Positions 29,103-40,441 are shown, counted from the stretch's first letter. The stretch: 64,000 nt of DNA from Caldimonas caldifontis (GCF_002930615.1 NZ_PSNX01000010.1:62001-126000); one strand, 5' to 3'. Numbers and translations are program-made. Notes: a model not told the origin generated them from the letters alone.

Positions 29103-30899
29103 TCAATCGCCGCGAACCGCCCCCTCGCGGCGCGGGTCGGCGCCACCCAGCCAGCCGCGCGGGTGGCGTTGCAGCGCCTGGGCTCCGCTGGTCATGGGGG
29201 CCTCTCGAACGGTGTGCCCGCGCTGCCGCAGGGTCTCGAGGGTCGCACTCGGAAAACGATCCTCTTCCAGCAGCAGGGGTCCGCCGGTGGTGCCGAAGTT
29301 GGGCAGGTCGAGCGCCTGCTGGGCATCCAGCCCCCAGGCCAGGGTGCCCAGCAGGGCCTTGGCCGTGTAGTGGATGATGAGTGCCCCGCCCGGCGAGCCG
29401 ACGTTGAGCACGAGTTCGCCGCTGTTGCGATCGAAGACCAGCGTGGGACTCATGGACGAGCGGGGGCGCTTGCCGGGCTCGACGCGGTTGGCCACGGGGC
29501 GTCCTTCGGCATCGGTGGGCACGAAGGCGAAGTCGGTGAGCTGGTTGTTGAGCAGGAAGCCGCCGGGCAGGCCAGTGCCGCCGTCGACGAGCTGCCGCGC
29601 ACCGAAGGCATCCTCGATCGTCGTGGTCAGGGCCACCGCACGGCCTTCGCGGTCGATGACCGAGAGGTGCGAGGTTCCGTGCTCGGGCGCGTCGGGTTGC
29701 GGCGCCCAGGCGCTGGGCTGGCCATCCGGGCGGCCGGGCAGGGCCCGCTCCATGGCCCGCTCGCCGATGAGCCGGGCACGCTCGGCCAGGTAGGCGGGTG
29801 CCAGCAGGCTGCGCCAGGTGCCCGCGGGCGGCGCCGCGAAGTCGGGGTCGGCCACGTACTGGGCGCGGTCGGCAAAGGCCAGCCGGGAGGCTTCGGTGTA
29901 GGTGTGCAGGAAGGCCGGGGTGGGTCGCCCCGCGAGCAGGGGCGAACCCGTGGGCGCGGCGTGTTCGAGCAGGCCGAGGATCTGAGCCACGGCCAGGTGC
30001 CCGGAGGACGGTGGCGGGAAGCCGCACAGGCGCCAGGTGCGCCACTCGCTGCACAAGGCGTCGCGGCGGCGGGGCTGGTAGGCTGCCAGATCGGCCTCGC
30101 TCAGGCGCCCGGGCCGCGCGGGGTGGCTGCGCACCTTGGCCACGATGCTGCTGGCGATCGGCCCGCGATAGAAGGCCTTTGCACCGTCGCGGGCCAGTGT
30201 GCGCAGGACGGCCGCCAGGGCCGGGTTGCGCAGACGGTGTCCGACCGGATGCGGTTCGCCGTTGGGGTGATAGAAGTAGGCAGCCGCAGCCGGGTCGAGG
30301 CGCAGGTACGCGTCGGCCTTCAGCAGCGCATGCAGCCGGGGGCTGACCGGGAAGCCGTCTTCGGCCAGGGCGATGGCGGGTTCGAACAGGCGCGCCCAGG
30401 GCAGCCGGCCGTGGGCGCGGTGGGTGGCTTCGAGCAGGCGCATCACGCCGGGCGTGCCCACCGACAGGCCACCCACCACGGCGTCGCGAAACGGCAGCGG
30501 CCGGCCCTGGGCGTCGAGGAAGAGCCGTTCGTCGGCAGCAGCCGGCGCGGTTTCGCGGCCGTCCCAGGCATCGAGCCGTCGGCCATCCCAATGCAGGAGG
30601 AAGGCGCCCCCGCCGATGCCGCTGGACTGCGGCTCGACGAGCGTGAGCACGAGTTGCGCGGCGATGGCCGCATCCACCGCGGTGCCGCCCTCGCGCAGCA
30701 TGCGCCAGCCGGCGTCGGTGGCCAGCGGGTGGGCGGTGGCGATGGCCTGGCGGCGGGCCAGGACGGCCTCGCGCGCGGTCGTGCCGGTGGCGGCCTCGGG
30801 CTGGTCGGGGCGCGCGATGTCCGGCGCCGGCGGGCCTGCGCAGCCCAGCAGCAAGGCCGGTAGCAAGGCCAGGAGGGCGGCAAGACCGGCTCGGCGCAT
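29103..30899 (-). CDS. ggt: Gamma-glutamyltransferase, lipoprotein
   Basis: The protein is 598 residues from ATG 30899. The signal peptide MRRAGLAALLALLPALLLGC ends in a lipobox, so Cys20 should be lipidated. The enzyme is made as a precursor that cleaves itself before the nucleophile Thr in HGTSHLSVID (about residue 405), giving large and small subunits. Other family landmarks are SSGIGGGAFLLHW and GSPGGALIIHY. It hydrolyses or transfers gamma-glutamyl groups, e.g. from glutathione, in the cell envelope. It starts 8 bases after the short-chain dehydrogenase, so it is probably on the same transcript, driven from the region shared with the aminobenzoate cluster. Why is unclear. Reading the frame further upstream adds a false extension. 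Confidence 0.92.
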   Translation of the reverse strand: MRRAGLAALLALLPALLLGCAGPPAPDIARPDQPEAATGTTAREAVLARRQAIATAHPLATDAGWRMLREGGTAVDAAIAAQLVLTLVEPQSSGIGGGAFLLHWDGRRLDAWDGRETAPAAADERLFLDAQGRPLPFRDAVVGGLSVGTPGVMRLLEATHRAHGRLPWARLFEPAIALAEDGFPVSPRLHALLKADAYLRLDPAAAAYFYHPNGEPHPVGHRLRNPALAAVLRTLARDGAKAFYRGPIASSIVAKVRSHPARPGRLSEADLAAYQPRRRDALCSEWRTWRLCGFPPPSSGHLAVAQILGLLEHAAPTGSPLLAGRPTPAFLHTYTEASRLAFADRAQYVADPDFAAPPAGTWRSLLAPAYLAERARLIGERAMERALPGRPDGQPSAWAPQPDAPEHGTSHLSVIDREGRAVALTTTIEDAFGARQLVDGGTGLPGGFLLNNQLTDFAFVPTDAEGRPVANRVEPGKRPRSSMSPTLVFDRNSGELVLNVGSPGGALIIHYTAKALLGTLAWGLDAQQALDLPNFGTTGGPLLLEEDRFPSATLETLRQRGHTVREAPMTSGAQALQRHPRGWLGGADPRREGAVRGD

Positions 30900-30907
30900 G
30901 GCGGGGC

Positions 30908-31666
<759 letters not shown>

Positions 31667-31702
31667 ATGTGTGCTCCTTGCGTCCCGTGAAGGGATGTGA
31701 CG

Positions 31703-31718
31703 TTGACGTAAACGTCAA
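31703..31718. promoter_or_regulatory. Palindromic operator 1 of the catabolic cluster
   Basis: TTGACGTAAACGTCAA is a perfect inverted repeat (TTGACG-N4-CGTCAA). It lies 37 bases upstream of the start of the minus-strand dehydrogenase. It is a likely site for the MarR-family regulator encoded in the cluster. Confidence 0.6.
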
Positions 31719-31773
31719 TTGTGACCCAAGCCCCGGATAAACCCGATCAGGGTTGTCCCGGCGGCTCACTTGC

Positions 31774-31802
31774 TTGACGTTCAAATACTTGAGATCTAAA
31801 TT
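31774..31802 (+). promoter_or_regulatory. Promoter with overlapping operator 2 for the aminobenzoyl-CoA operon
   Basis: TTGACG (31774-31779), 17 bases, then TAAATT (31797-31802) form a sigma-70 promoter. The -35 is itself part of a TTGA-N3-TCAA palindrome (31774-31784) that shares TTGACG with operator 1, and a further TCAA-N4-TTGA (31781-31792) follows. A bound repressor would cover the -35 and spacer. Confidence 0.6.
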
Positions 31803-31832
31803 AATTGCATCCCAACCACGGAGTTCGTGGGC

Positions 31833-34184
31833 ATGAAGATCGTGTGCATCGGGGGCGGCCCGGCTGGCCTGTACTTCGCGTTGCTGATGAAGCGCGCCGA
31901 TCCGTCCCACGACATCACCGTGGTCGAGCGCAACCGCCCCTACGACACCTTCGGCTGGGGCGTGGTGTTCTCCGACCAGACCCTGGGCCATCTGCAGCGG
32001 GCCGACCCGGAGACGGCCGGGCAGATCCTCGACGCCTTCAACCACTGGGACGACATCGACGTTCACATCCGCGGTCGAACGATCCGCTCGGGCGGCCACG
32101 GCTTCTGCGGCATCGGGCGCAAGCGCCTGCTCAACATCCTGCAGGCGCGCTGTGAGGCCCTGGGCGTGAAGCTGGTGTTCGAGACGGAGGTCGGCAGCGA
32201 TGAGGACTTCCCCGACGCCGATCTCATCATCGCCAGCGACGGCCTGAACAGCCGCATCCGCAGCAAGTACGCCGCAACCTTCCAGCCCGACGTGGACACG
32301 CGCCGCTGCCGCTTCGTGTGGCTGGGCACGCACAAACTCTTCGAGGCCTTCACCTTCGCCTTCGAGGAGACCGAGCACGGGTGGTTCCAGGCCCATGCCT
32401 ACCGCTATGACACCGACACCTCCACCTTCATCGTCGAGACGCCCGAGGAGGTGTGGCTCAAGGCGGGCCTGGACACGATGGACAAGGAGGCGTCCATCGC
32501 CTTTTGCGAGCGGCTCTTCGCCAGATATCTCGACGGCCACAAGCTGATGTCCAACGCCGCCCACCTGCGCGGGTCGGCCCAGTGGATCAAGTTTCCCCGC
32601 GTGGTGTGCAGGACCTGGGTGCACCACAACGGGCGTGCCCCGGTGGTCCTGATGGGCGATGCGGCCCACACGGCCCACTTTTCGATCGGCTCGGGCACCA
32701 AGCTGGCGCTGGAAGACGCGATCGAACTGTCACGCTGCCTGCAGCGCCGCCCCGGCGACCTCGCCGGCGCGCTGAAGGACTACGAAGCCGTGCGCAGCGT
32801 CGAGGTGCTGCGCATCCAGAACGCGGCGCGCAACTCGACCGAATGGTTCGAGAACGTCTCGCGCTACGTGCACCTGCCGCCCGAGCAGTTCGCCTACTCG
32901 CTGCTCACGCGCAGCCAGCGCATCAGCCACGAGAACCTGCGCCTGCGCGACAAGACCTATGTCGAGCACTTCGAGGACTGGCTGGCCGCCGGCGCCGGCG
33001 TGCGGCGCGAGCCTCACCAAGCGCCGGTGCCGCCGATGTTCACGCCCTTCACGGTGCGCGGCGTGACGCTGAAGAACCGCGTCGTCGTCTCGCCCATGGC
33101 GCAGTACTCTGCCACCGACGGCGTGCCGGGCGACTACCATCTGGTGCACCTGGGCGCCCGCGCCATGGGCGGCGCCGGCCTGGTGTTCGCCGAGATGACC
33201 TGCGTCTCGCCCGAGGCCCGCATCACGCCGGGATGCCCGGGCCTGTGGAACGACATCCAGCGCGAGGCCTGGAAGCGCATCGTCGACTATGTGCACACGC
33301 ACACCGATGCCAGGATCGGGATGCAGCTGGGCCACGCCGGCGCCAAGGGCTCGACCAACGCGCCGTGGCAGGACGACGGGGCCGACCGGCCGCTGCGTCA
33401 GGGCAACTGGCGGCTCATCTCGGCCTCTGCCGTGCCCTACCTCGACGATGGCGCGGTGCCGCGGGCGATGACGCGGGCCGACATGGACCGTGTGCGCGAT
33501 GACTTCGTCGCTGCGGCCCGACGCGCGGCCGACGCGGGCTTCGACTGGCTGGAGCTGCATTGCGCCCACGGCTACTTGCTGTCGAGTTTCCTGTCCCCAC
33601 TGACCAACCTGCGCACCGACGACTATGGCGGTGCGCTCTCGAACCGCCTGCGCTATCCGCTCGAGGTGTTTGCCGCCGTGCGCGAGGTCTGGCCCCAGGA
33701 CCGCCCGATGTCGGTGCGCATTTCGGCACATGACTGGGTGGAAGGCGGTCTCACACCCGACGATGCCGTGCTCATCGGCCGCGCCTTCAAGGCCGCGGGG
33801 GCCGACCTGATCGACTGTTCCTCGGGGCAGGTGAGTCCGCATCAGAAGCCTGTGTACGGCCGCATGTACCAGACCCCCTTCGCCGACCGCGTGCGCAACG
33901 AAGCGGGCATCGCCACCATCGCCGTGGGGGCGATCACCGACGCCGACCAGGTCAACAGCATCATCGCCGCCGGCCGCGCCGACCTGTGCGCCATCGCACG
34001 CCCGCACCTGGCCAACCCGTCATGGACGCTGATGGAGGCGGCCAGGCTCGGTTATGCCGACGTCGCCTGGCCGGTGCAGTACCTCTCGGCCAAGAGCCAG
34101 CTCGAGCGCAACCTCGAACGCGAGCGGGCGGCGTCGGGCGGGCTGGCCGCTGCCGAGCAGGCCAACCGCGCGCTGGGGGTGTGA
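31833..34184 (+). CDS. 2-Aminobenzoyl-CoA monooxygenase/reductase-type fusion (or salicylyl-CoA 5-hydroxylase)
   Basis: The protein is 783 residues from ATG 31833, with CGGAG upstream. The N-terminal half (about 1-395) is a class A flavin monooxygenase: [20 protein letters not shown] and [20 protein letters not shown] bind FAD. The C-terminal half (about 400-760) is an old-yellow-enzyme-type flavin reductase: [20 protein letters not shown] and [11 protein letters not shown]. This fusion is the layout of 2-aminobenzoyl-CoA monooxygenase/reductase of Azoarcus evansii, which hydroxylates and then reduces the ring, and also of enzymes annotated as salicylyl-CoA 5-hydroxylase. Context (CoA ligase, RidA-like protein) favours the aminobenzoate reading. 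It is the first gene of a long plus-strand operon. Confidence 0.88.
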   Translation: MKIVCIGGGPAGLYFALLMKRADPSHDITVVERNRPYDTFGWGVVFSDQTLGHLQRADPETAGQILDAFNHWDDIDVHIRGRTIRSGGHGFCGIGRKRLLNILQARCEALGVKLVFETEVGSDEDFPDADLIIASDGLNSRIRSKYAATFQPDVDTRRCRFVWLGTHKLFEAFTFAFEETEHGWFQAHAYRYDTDTSTFIVETPEEVWLKAGLDTMDKEASIAFCERLFARYLDGHKLMSNAAHLRGSAQWIKFPRVVCRTWVHHNGRAPVVLMGDAAHTAHFSIGSGTKLALEDAIELSRCLQRRPGDLAGALKDYEAVRSVEVLRIQNAARNSTEWFENVSRYVHLPPEQFAYSLLTRSQRISHENLRLRDKTYVEHFEDWLAAGAGVRREPHQAPVPPMFTPFTVRGVTLKNRVVVSPMAQYSATDGVPGDYHLVHLGARAMGGAGLVFAEMTCVSPEARITPGCPGLWNDIQREAWKRIVDYVHTHTDARIGMQLGHAGAKGSTNAPWQDDGADRPLRQGNWRLISASAVPYLDDGAVPRAMTRADMDRVRDDFVAAARRAADAGFDWLELHCAHGYLLSSFLSPLTNLRTDDYGGALSNRLRYPLEVFAAVREVWPQDRPMSVRISAHDWVEGGLTPDDAVLIGRAFKAAGADLIDCSSGQVSPHQKPVYGRMYQTPFADRVRNEAGIATIAVGAITDADQVNSIIAAGRADLCAIARPHLANPSWTLMEAARLGYADVAWPVQYLSAKSQLERNLERERAASGGLAAAEQANRALGV

Positions 34185-34186
34185 GG

Positions 34187-34951
34187 ATGGCGTTGTCACG
34201 TCATGCCGTTGTCACCGGGGCCGGCCGCGGCATCGGTGCCGCCATCGCTCGCGCGTTGGCGCGGCAGGGGCATCGGGTCACGCTGATGGGGCGCACCGCA
34301 CCGGCGCTGGAGTCCTTGCAGGCGGACCTCCCCGGCGAAGGGCATGGCGTGGCGTTGCTGGATGTGACGGATGCGTCCTCAGTGGCCCAGGCCTTTGCGC
34401 GGGCCCGCGAAGCGCTGGGCCCGGTTTCGATCCTTGTCAACAACGCGGGCCAGGCCGAGAGCGCCCCGTTTGCGAAGACGGACGCCGCGCTGTGGCAACG
34501 CATGCTGGCCGTCAACCTCACGGGCACTTACCTGTGCACCCAGGCGGCGCTGCCCGACCTGCTGGGCGCAGGCTGGGGGCGCATCGTCAACGTGGCCAGC
34601 ACGGCCGGCCTGCGCGGCTATGCCTACGTCACGGCCTACACCGCGGCCAAGCACGGTGTGGTGGGCCTGACGCGCGCCCTGGCGCTGGAGCTGGCGAAGA
34701 AGGGCGTCACGGTGAATGCGGTGTGCCCGGGCTACACCGAGACCGACCTGCTGCGCCAGAGCATCGAGGGCATCGTGGCCAAGACCGGCCGCAGCGAGGC
34801 CCAGGCGCGCGCCGAGCTGGCCGCGGGCAATCCCCAGGGGCGGCTCGTGCAGCCCGAGGAGGTCGCCGATGCGGTGGCCTGGCTGTGCCGCGAGGAAGCC
34901 GCAGCGATCACCGGTCAGGCGATCTCGGTCAGCGGCGGGGAGGTCATGTGA
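34187..34951 (+). CDS. Short-chain dehydrogenase of the aminobenzoyl-CoA cluster
   Basis: The protein is 254 residues from ATG 34187, two bases after the preceding stop codon. The Rossmann motif TGAGRGIGAAIA starts near residue 10, NNAG is near 87, and the active site is STAGLRGYAYVTAYTAAKHG, with Ser, Tyr and Lys in place. It is most like 3-hydroxyacyl-CoA/3-oxoacyl dehydrogenases and would act on a hydroxylated ring or ring-opened CoA ester. It overlaps the MarR gene by 4 bases. Its substrate is inferred from the cluster. Confidence 0.88.
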   Translation: MALSRHAVVTGAGRGIGAAIARALARQGHRVTLMGRTAPALESLQADLPGEGHGVALLDVTDASSVAQAFARAREALGPVSILVNNAGQAESAPFAKTDAALWQRMLAVNLTGTYLCTQAALPDLLGAGWGRIVNVASTAGLRGYAYVTAYTAAKHGVVGLTRALALELAKKGVTVNAVCPGYTETDLLRQSIEGIVAKTGRSEAQARAELAAGNPQGRLVQPEEVADAVAWLCREEAAAITGQAISVSGGEVM

Positions 34952-35493
34952 AGCGCGCAGCCTTCATGCCCGGCCTGGACGAACACAGCATCGGCCTGGA
35001 AGCGCGCGCGTCGTCCGAGGACCACATGGCGCTCAAGCTCTGGCTGCGCCTGCTGGCCTGCAGCACGCAGATCGAGACGGAGATCCGCAAGCGCCTGCGT
35101 GCGCGCTTTGGCATCACGCTGTCACGCTTCGACTACCTGGCCCAGCTGCACCGGCACCCGGAGGGGCTGCGCATGAACGCCCTGTCGCGCTACCTGATGG
35201 TGACCGGCGGCAGCATCACCGGCCTCACCGACGAGCTGGAAAAGGAAGGCCTGGTGTCGCGTGAACCGTCGCCCGACGACCGCCGGGCCTTCCTGCTGCG
35301 GCTCACGGCCGAAGGCCGCCGGGTGTTTGAACGCATCGCGGCTGAGCACGAGGCCTGGGTCATCGAATTCTTCTCCGACCTGCGCGTGGCCGAGCGCAAG
35401 ACGCTGTACGAACTGCTCGGCCAGTTGCGCGTGCACATGGCGCAGCGCCAGGCCGAACCCACCTCTCCGTCCCCTTCCAGCGAGGCTGCATGA
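34948..35493 (+). CDS. MarR-family transcriptional regulator
   Basis: The protein is 181 residues from GTG 34948, with GGGGAGG upstream and a 4-base overlap with the dehydrogenase gene; ATG 34966 is an alternative. It contains a winged helix ([20 protein letters not shown], then [20 protein letters not shown], wing [17 protein letters not shown]; all partial) with helices on both sides for dimerisation, as in MarR regulators of aromatic catabolism such as BadR and HcaR. Its position inside the operon suggests autoregulation by an aromatic acid or its CoA thioester, acting at the TTGACG palindromes upstream. Confidence 0.88.
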   Translation: MKRAAFMPGLDEHSIGLEARASSEDHMALKLWLRLLACSTQIETEIRKRLRARFGITLSRFDYLAQLHRHPEGLRMNALSRYLMVTGGSITGLTDELEKEGLVSREPSPDDRRAFLLRLTAEGRRVFERIAAEHEAWVIEFFSDLRVAERKTLYELLGQLRVHMAQRQAEPTSPSPSSEAA

Positions 35494-36356
35494 GCACTTC
35501 CACCCCTCCCTCTGGCCTGGACCCCGCCCTGGCCGCCGGCAACCGGCGTGCACTCGCCGGATACGCCGCCCGCCACTTCCTGTGGCACTGCGAGGGCGGC
35601 GTGGCCCACATCACCCTGAGCCGCCCCGCGCGCAAGAACCCGCTCACTTTCGACTCCTACGCCGAGCTGCGCGACCTTTTTCGCGCGCTGCAGCACGCGG
35701 TGGACGTGAAGGCCGTGGTGCTGTCGGGCGCGGGCGGCAACTTCTGCTCGGGCGGCGACGTGCACGAGATCATCGGCCCGCTGGTGCAGCTCAAGGCCCC
35801 CGAGCTGCTGATGTTCACACGCATGACCGGCGACCTGGTCAAGGCCATGCGTGCCTGCCCACAACCCATCGTCGCCGCGATCGATGGCGTGTGCGCGGGG
35901 GCGGGTGCCATCCTGGCGATGGCCAGCGACCTGCGCCTGGGCACCGCGCGTGCGAAAACAGCCTTCCTCTTCAACCGTGTGGGCCTGGCCGGCTGCGACA
36001 TGGGGGCCTGCGCGATGCTGCCGCGCATCATCGGCCAGGGGCGGGCGAGCGAGCTGCTCTACACCGGCCGATCGATGGGAGGCGAGGAGGGCCTGCAATG
36101 GGGCTTCTTCAATCGCCTGTGTGCTCCCGAGGCCGTGGTGGACGAGGCCCTGCAGCTGGCCCGCGAGATCGCCGCTGGCCCGAGCTTCGCCAACGGCATC
36201 ACCAAGACCATGCTGCACCAGGAATGGAACATGGGCGTGGACCAGGCCATCGAGGCCGAGGCCCAGGCCCAGGCGATCTGCATGCTCACCGAAGACTTCC
36301 GCCGCGCCTACGAGGCTTTCGTGGCGAAGCAGCGTCCAGTGTTCCAGGGGAACTGA
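35490..36356 (+). CDS. Crotonase-fold enzyme (annotated type: enoyl-CoA hydratase) lacking hydratase Glu residues
   Basis: This 288-residue member of the enoyl-CoA hydratase/isomerase superfamily overlaps the MarR gene by 4 bases. The oxyanion-hole segments are clear: [16 protein letters not shown] and [16 protein letters not shown]. By eye, the position of the first catalytic Glu (crotonase GGGCELAM) is Ile (GAGAILAM), and the second Glu position is Arg (FNRVG). An Asp in GLAGCDMGA sits where PaaG-type isomerases and 4-chlorobenzoyl-CoA dehalogenase have theirs. A plain hydratase reaction is therefore doubtful; isomerisation or hydrolytic ring opening is possible. It probably acts on the reduced aminobenzoyl-CoA product. 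Confidence 0.85.
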   Translation: MSTSTPPSGLDPALAAGNRRALAGYAARHFLWHCEGGVAHITLSRPARKNPLTFDSYAELRDLFRALQHAVDVKAVVLSGAGGNFCSGGDVHEIIGPLVQLKAPELLMFTRMTGDLVKAMRACPQPIVAAIDGVCAGAGAILAMASDLRLGTARAKTAFLFNRVGLAGCDMGACAMLPRIIGQGRASELLYTGRSMGGEEGLQWGFFNRLCAPEAVVDEALQLAREIAAGPSFANGITKTMLHQEWNMGVDQAIEAEAQAQAICMLTEDFRRAYEAFVAKQRPVFQGN

Positions 36357-36357
36357 G

Positions 36358-37536
36358 ATGGCCGACACTGCCTTCCTCGACTGGCCCTTCTTCGAGCCGC
36401 GTCACCGGGACCTCGCCCATGGGCTCGAGGCCTGGGCACGCGAGCATGTGCCCCAGGCCCATGGTCATGATGTCGATGCCGAGTGCCGCGCCCTGGTGCG
36501 TGCGCTGGGGCAGGGCGGTTGGCTGCGCCATGCGGTGGCTGGCACCGCCCATGGGGGGGTGGCCGAGGCCATCGACACCCGTGCGATCTGCCTGATGCGC
36601 GAGACCCTGGCGCGCCACTCCGGGCTCGCCGACTTCGCGTTTGCGATGCAGGGCCTGGGCTCAGGCGCCATCAGCCTGGGGGGCAGCGCCGAGCAGCGTG
36701 CCGCCTGGCTGCCGCGCGTGGCACGGGGGGAAGCGATCGCGGCCTTTGCCTTGTCCGAACCCGAGGCGGGGTCGGATGTGGCGGCGATGGCCTGCGCCGC
36801 GCGAGAGGACGGGGGCGACTATGTCCTTGACGGCGAAAAGACCTGGATCTCGAACGGCGGGATTGCCGACGTTTACGTGGTGTTTGCGCGCACGGGCGAG
36901 GCCCCCGGGGCACGGGGCATTTCGGCCTTCATCGTCGAGGCGGGCACGCCGGGTTTCGAGATTGCCGAGCGCATCGAGGTGATCGCCCCCCATCCGCTGG
37001 CGCGCCTGCGCTTCGCGGGCTGCCGCGTGCCGGCCGCTCATCGCATCGGTCCGGCTGGCGAGGGCTTCAAGCTGGCCATGCGCACACTCGACGTCTTCCG
37101 CACCTCGGTGGCGGCAGCGGCCCTGGGCTTCGCCCGCCGTGCCCTGGACGAAGCCCTGCTGCGGGCCACCACACGCCGGATGTTTGGTCAGCACCTGGCC
37201 GACTTCCAGCTCACCCAGGCCAAGCTGGCCCAGATGGCCACCACGGTGGACAGCGCGGCCTTGCTCACCTACCGCGCCGCCTGGCAGCGCGACCAGGGCC
37301 GCAACGTCACCCGCGAGGCGGCCATGGCCAAGCTGTGCGCGACCGAGGGGGCCCAGCAGGTCATCGATGCGGCCGTGCAGATCTTCGGCGGTCTGGGCGT
37401 GGTGAGCGACATGCCGGTCGAGCGCCTGTACCGCGAGATCCGTGCGCTGCGCATCTACGAAGGGGCCACCGAGGTGCAGCAACTCATCATCGCCCGGGAA
37501 CTGCTCAAGGACGTGAAGGAAAGGGGGCAGCCATGA
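36358..37536 (+). CDS. Acyl-CoA dehydrogenase of the aminobenzoyl-CoA cluster
   Basis: The protein is 392 residues from ATG 36358, a single base after the preceding stop codon, and it overlaps the CoA ligase gene by 4 bases. It has the standard three-domain short-chain form: [15 protein letters not shown] (FAD/substrate), KTWISNGG, then [18 protein letters not shown] with the catalytic Glu. It would introduce a 2,3-double bond in a ring or ring-opened CoA ester, passing electrons to ETF. It is distinct from the long-form enzyme at the start of the window. Confidence 0.9.
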   Translation: MADTAFLDWPFFEPRHRDLAHGLEAWAREHVPQAHGHDVDAECRALVRALGQGGWLRHAVAGTAHGGVAEAIDTRAICLMRETLARHSGLADFAFAMQGLGSGAISLGGSAEQRAAWLPRVARGEAIAAFALSEPEAGSDVAAMACAAREDGGDYVLDGEKTWISNGGIADVYVVFARTGEAPGARGISAFIVEAGTPGFEIAERIEVIAPHPLARLRFAGCRVPAAHRIGPAGEGFKLAMRTLDVFRTSVAAAALGFARRALDEALLRATTRRMFGQHLADFQLTQAKLAQMATTVDSAALLTYRAAWQRDQGRNVTREAAMAKLCATEGAQQVIDAAVQIFGGLGVVSDMPVERLYREIRALRIYEGATEVQQLIIARELLKDVKERGQP

Positions 37537-39164
37537 CGACGAGATCCGCACACGTGGACAGCTTCGCCCGAGACCGCCTGCCGCCGCCGGAGCTTCTGCC
37601 CGAGTTCCTTTTCGAACGGCCCGAGCTGCAGTTCCCGGATCGCCTGAACTGCGCGAGCGAACTGCTCGATCGCTGGGTGACGCAAGGGCAGGGGGGACGT
37701 CTGTGCCTGCAGGCCCCGGGCGGCTTGCGCTGGACCTATGCCGAGCTTCAGGACAAGGCCAACCGCATCGCCCATGTGCTGGTGAAGGACATGGGCCTGG
37801 TGCCGGGCAACCGCGTGCTGCTGCGCGCGCCCAACAACCCCATGATGGCCGCCTGCTGGTTCGCGGTGATGAAGGCAGGGGGCATTGCCGTGGCCACCAT
37901 GCCGCTGCTGCGGGCCAAGGAACTGGGCCAGATCATCGACAAGGCCCAGGTCACCCATGCGCTGTGCGACGCGAGGCTTCGGGATGAACTCGCCGCGGCA
38001 GCCACCCAGCACCCGGTGCTGGGGCAGATCGTCTGTTTCAACGACGACAGCCCCGAGGGCCTCGAAGGCCGGATGGATCGTCACTCCGGCCGGTTCGACA
38101 ATGTCGACACCGCCGCCGACGACACCTGCCTGATCGCCTTCACCTCCGGCACCACCGGGGTGCCCAAGGGCACGATGCACTTCCATCGTGACGTCATGGC
38201 CATCTGCGCCTGCTGGCCGCCGCATGTGCTCAAGGCCAGCCCGGACGACATCTTCATCGGCAGCCCGCCGCTGGCCTTCACCTTCGGCCTGGGCGGCCTG
38301 CTGCTCTTCCCGATGAGCATCGGGGCGTCCACCGTGCTGCTGGAAAAGGCTGGCCCGCCGATGCTGCTGGAGGCCATTCCGCAGTTCGGCGCGACCGTGC
38401 TGTTCACGGCACCCACCTCCTACCGTGCGATGGCGGTGCAGGCTGGTGAGCGCCGCATCGCTGCCGCCCAGGGGGGCAGCTTGCGCAAATGCGTCTCGGC
38501 CGGAGAGGCCCTGCCGGCGGCCACGCGGGCGCTGTGGAAGGAGCACACCGGCATCGAGATGATCGACGGCATCGGCGCCACCGAGATGCTGCACATCTTC
38601 ATCTCGGCCGACGAGGCCCACGCCCGGCCTGGAGCGACCGGCACCGTGGTGCCGGGTTACCGCGCCTGCGTGCTCGATGAGGACGGCCGCCCGGTGCCGC
38701 CGGGGACGGTCGGTCGCCTGGCGGTGAAAGGGCCGACCGGCTGCCGCTACCTGGCCGACGATCGTCAGCGCCAGTACGTACGGCAGGGATGGAACCTCAC
38801 CGGTGACGCCTATGTGCTGGATGAGGATGGCTACTTCCACTACCAGTCCCGCACCGACGATCTGATCGTCTCGGCGGGCTACAACATTGCGGCCGTGGAG
38901 GTGGAGGATTGCCTGCTGCAGCACCCGGCCGTGGCCGAGTGTGCGGTGATCGGTGTGCCGGACGAGGAGCGTGGCCAGATCGTGAAGGCCTTCGTGGTGC
39001 TGCGCGAGGGCCATGGGCCGGGAGACACCATGGTGCGCGAGCTCCAGGACTTCGCCAAACGCACCGTGGCGCCGTACAAATACCCGCGGGCGATCGAGTT
39101 TCGCGAGCAGTTGCCTCGCACCGAAACCGGCAAGCTGCAGCGCTTCAAGCTGCGCTCGGTGTGA
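37533..39164 (+). CDS. Benzoate/2-aminobenzoate-CoA ligase
   Basis: The protein is 543 residues from ATG 37533. This adenylate-forming enzyme activates an aromatic acid with ATP and CoA. Motifs in order: P-loop-like [16 protein letters not shown] (about 205), [11 protein letters not shown] (A5), [14 protein letters not shown] (A7), [14 protein letters not shown] (A8) and the catalytic Lys in [11 protein letters not shown] (A10). LPELLFER-like N-terminal wording ([18 protein letters not shown], partial) is typical of benzoate-CoA and 2-aminobenzoate-CoA ligases. In this cluster 2-aminobenzoate is the most likely substrate; benzoate or salicylate cannot be excluded. Confidence 0.88.
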   Translation: MTTRSAHVDSFARDRLPPPELLPEFLFERPELQFPDRLNCASELLDRWVTQGQGGRLCLQAPGGLRWTYAELQDKANRIAHVLVKDMGLVPGNRVLLRAPNNPMMAACWFAVMKAGGIAVATMPLLRAKELGQIIDKAQVTHALCDARLRDELAAAATQHPVLGQIVCFNDDSPEGLEGRMDRHSGRFDNVDTAADDTCLIAFTSGTTGVPKGTMHFHRDVMAICACWPPHVLKASPDDIFIGSPPLAFTFGLGGLLLFPMSIGASTVLLEKAGPPMLLEAIPQFGATVLFTAPTSYRAMAVQAGERRIAAAQGGSLRKCVSAGEALPAATRALWKEHTGIEMIDGIGATEMLHIFISADEAHARPGATGTVVPGYRACVLDEDGRPVPPGTVGRLAVKGPTGCRYLADDRQRQYVRQGWNLTGDAYVLDEDGYFHYQSRTDDLIVSAGYNIAAVEVEDCLLQHPAVAECAVIGVPDEERGQIVKAFVVLREGHGPGDTMVRELQDFAKRTVAPYKYPRAIEFREQLPRTETGKLQRFKLRSV

Positions 39165-39243
39165 ACCCGCTCACAGCCCCTGGCATTCCTCGTGCATGCT
39201 TCGCCCCCAGACCGATCGACCACCCTTTCTGAAGGAGAGACTG

Positions 39244-40425
39244 ATGCGCCTGTCCCAACGCTCCGTGTTCGCCGCCGCCCTGGTGGCCAGCGCCTTGACC
39301 TTGCCGGCCGTGGCGGCCGACAAGGTCAAGGTGGGTTTCCTCAGCACGCTCTCCGGTCCCGGCGCCGGCCTGGGCGTGGACATCCGTGACGGCTTCAACC
39401 TCGCGCTCAAGCACACCGGCGGCAAGCTGGGGGGCCTGCCGGCCGAGGTCATCATTGCCGACGACCAGCAAAGCCCGGACGCGGCCAAGCAGACCACCGA
39501 GCGTCTGCTCAAGCGCGACCGGGTGGACTTCATGACCGGAGTGGTCTTCTCCAACGTGATGCTGGCCGTGGGCCAACCCATCTTCGAGAGCCAGACCTAC
39601 TACATCAGCGCCAACGCCGGCCCCTCGCAGTACGCCGGCGAGCAGTGCAACCCGTATTTCTTCAACGTGGCCTGGCAGAACGACAACCTGCACGAAGCCG
39701 TGGGCAAGACCGTGGCCGACAAGGGCTTCAAGCGCATCGCCCTGCTGGCGCCGAACTACCCGGCCGGCAAGGATGCGCTGACGGGCTTCAAGCGTTTCTA
39801 CCAGGGCGGCGAGATCGTCTCGGAGATCTACACCCGCCTGGGCCAGCTCGACTACGCCCCCGAACTCGCGCAGGTGCGCGCGGCCAAGCCCGATGCGATG
39901 TACATCTTCCTGCCCGGCGGCATGGGCATCAACTTCATCAAGCAGTACGTGGCCTCGGGCATGTCCAAGGACACCACGCTCTTCGGTCCGGGCTTCTCGG
40001 CCGACGAGGACGTCATCCGCGCCGTGGGCGACGCCATGCTGGGCATGTTCAACACCTCGCAGTGGGCACACGACCTCGACAACCCGCAGAACAAACGCTT
40101 CGTGGCCGATTTCCAGAAGGAGTACGGTCGTCTGCCGTCGCTCTATGCCTCCCAGGGCTACGACGCCGCCATGCTGATCGACGCCGCGGTGCGCGACGTG
40201 AAGGGCAAGATCGAGGACAAGGCCGCGTTGGGCAAGGCCTTGAGGGCCGCCAACTTCAAGTCGGTGCGCGGCGCCTTCAAGTTCAACACCAACCAGTACC
40301 CCATCCAGGACTACTACCTGCGCATCGTGCACAAGGATTCGCAGGGCCGTGTGACCAACCGCACCCTGGGCACGGTGTTCAAGAACCATGCCGATGCCTA
40401 TGTCGGCGCCTGCAAGATGAAGTGA
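39244..40425 (+). CDS. ABC transporter substrate-binding protein (aromatic acid uptake)
   Basis: The protein is 393 residues from ATG 39244, with AAGGAGAG upstream. A Sec signal peptide (about residues 1-24, ending AVAA) precedes a type-I periplasmic binding fold of the Leu/Ile/Val family: VKVGFLSTLSGPGAGLGVDIRDG (in part), then two lobes with RIALLAPNYPAGKD and LYASQGYDAAMLIDAA. Together with the next four genes it forms a complete HAAT-type importer. Given the neighbours it should bind an aromatic carboxylate such as 2-aminobenzoate, not a branched-chain amino acid. The 79 bases before it hold no clear separate promoter. Confidence 0.88.
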   Translation: MRLSQRSVFAAALVASALTLPAVAADKVKVGFLSTLSGPGAGLGVDIRDGFNLALKHTGGKLGGLPAEVIIADDQQSPDAAKQTTERLLKRDRVDFMTGVVFSNVMLAVGQPIFESQTYYISANAGPSQYAGEQCNPYFFNVAWQNDNLHEAVGKTVADKGFKRIALLAPNYPAGKDALTGFKRFYQGGEIVSEIYTRLGQLDYAPELAQVRAAKPDAMYIFLPGGMGINFIKQYVASGMSKDTTLFGPGFSADEDVIRAVGDAMLGMFNTSQWAHDLDNPQNKRFVADFQKEYGRLPSLYASQGYDAAMLIDAAVRDVKGKIEDKAALGKALRAANFKSVRGAFKFNTNQYPIQDYYLRIVHKDSQGRVTNRTLGTVFKNHADAYVGACKMK

Positions 40426-40441
40426 TCGCAAAGGCGCGACC

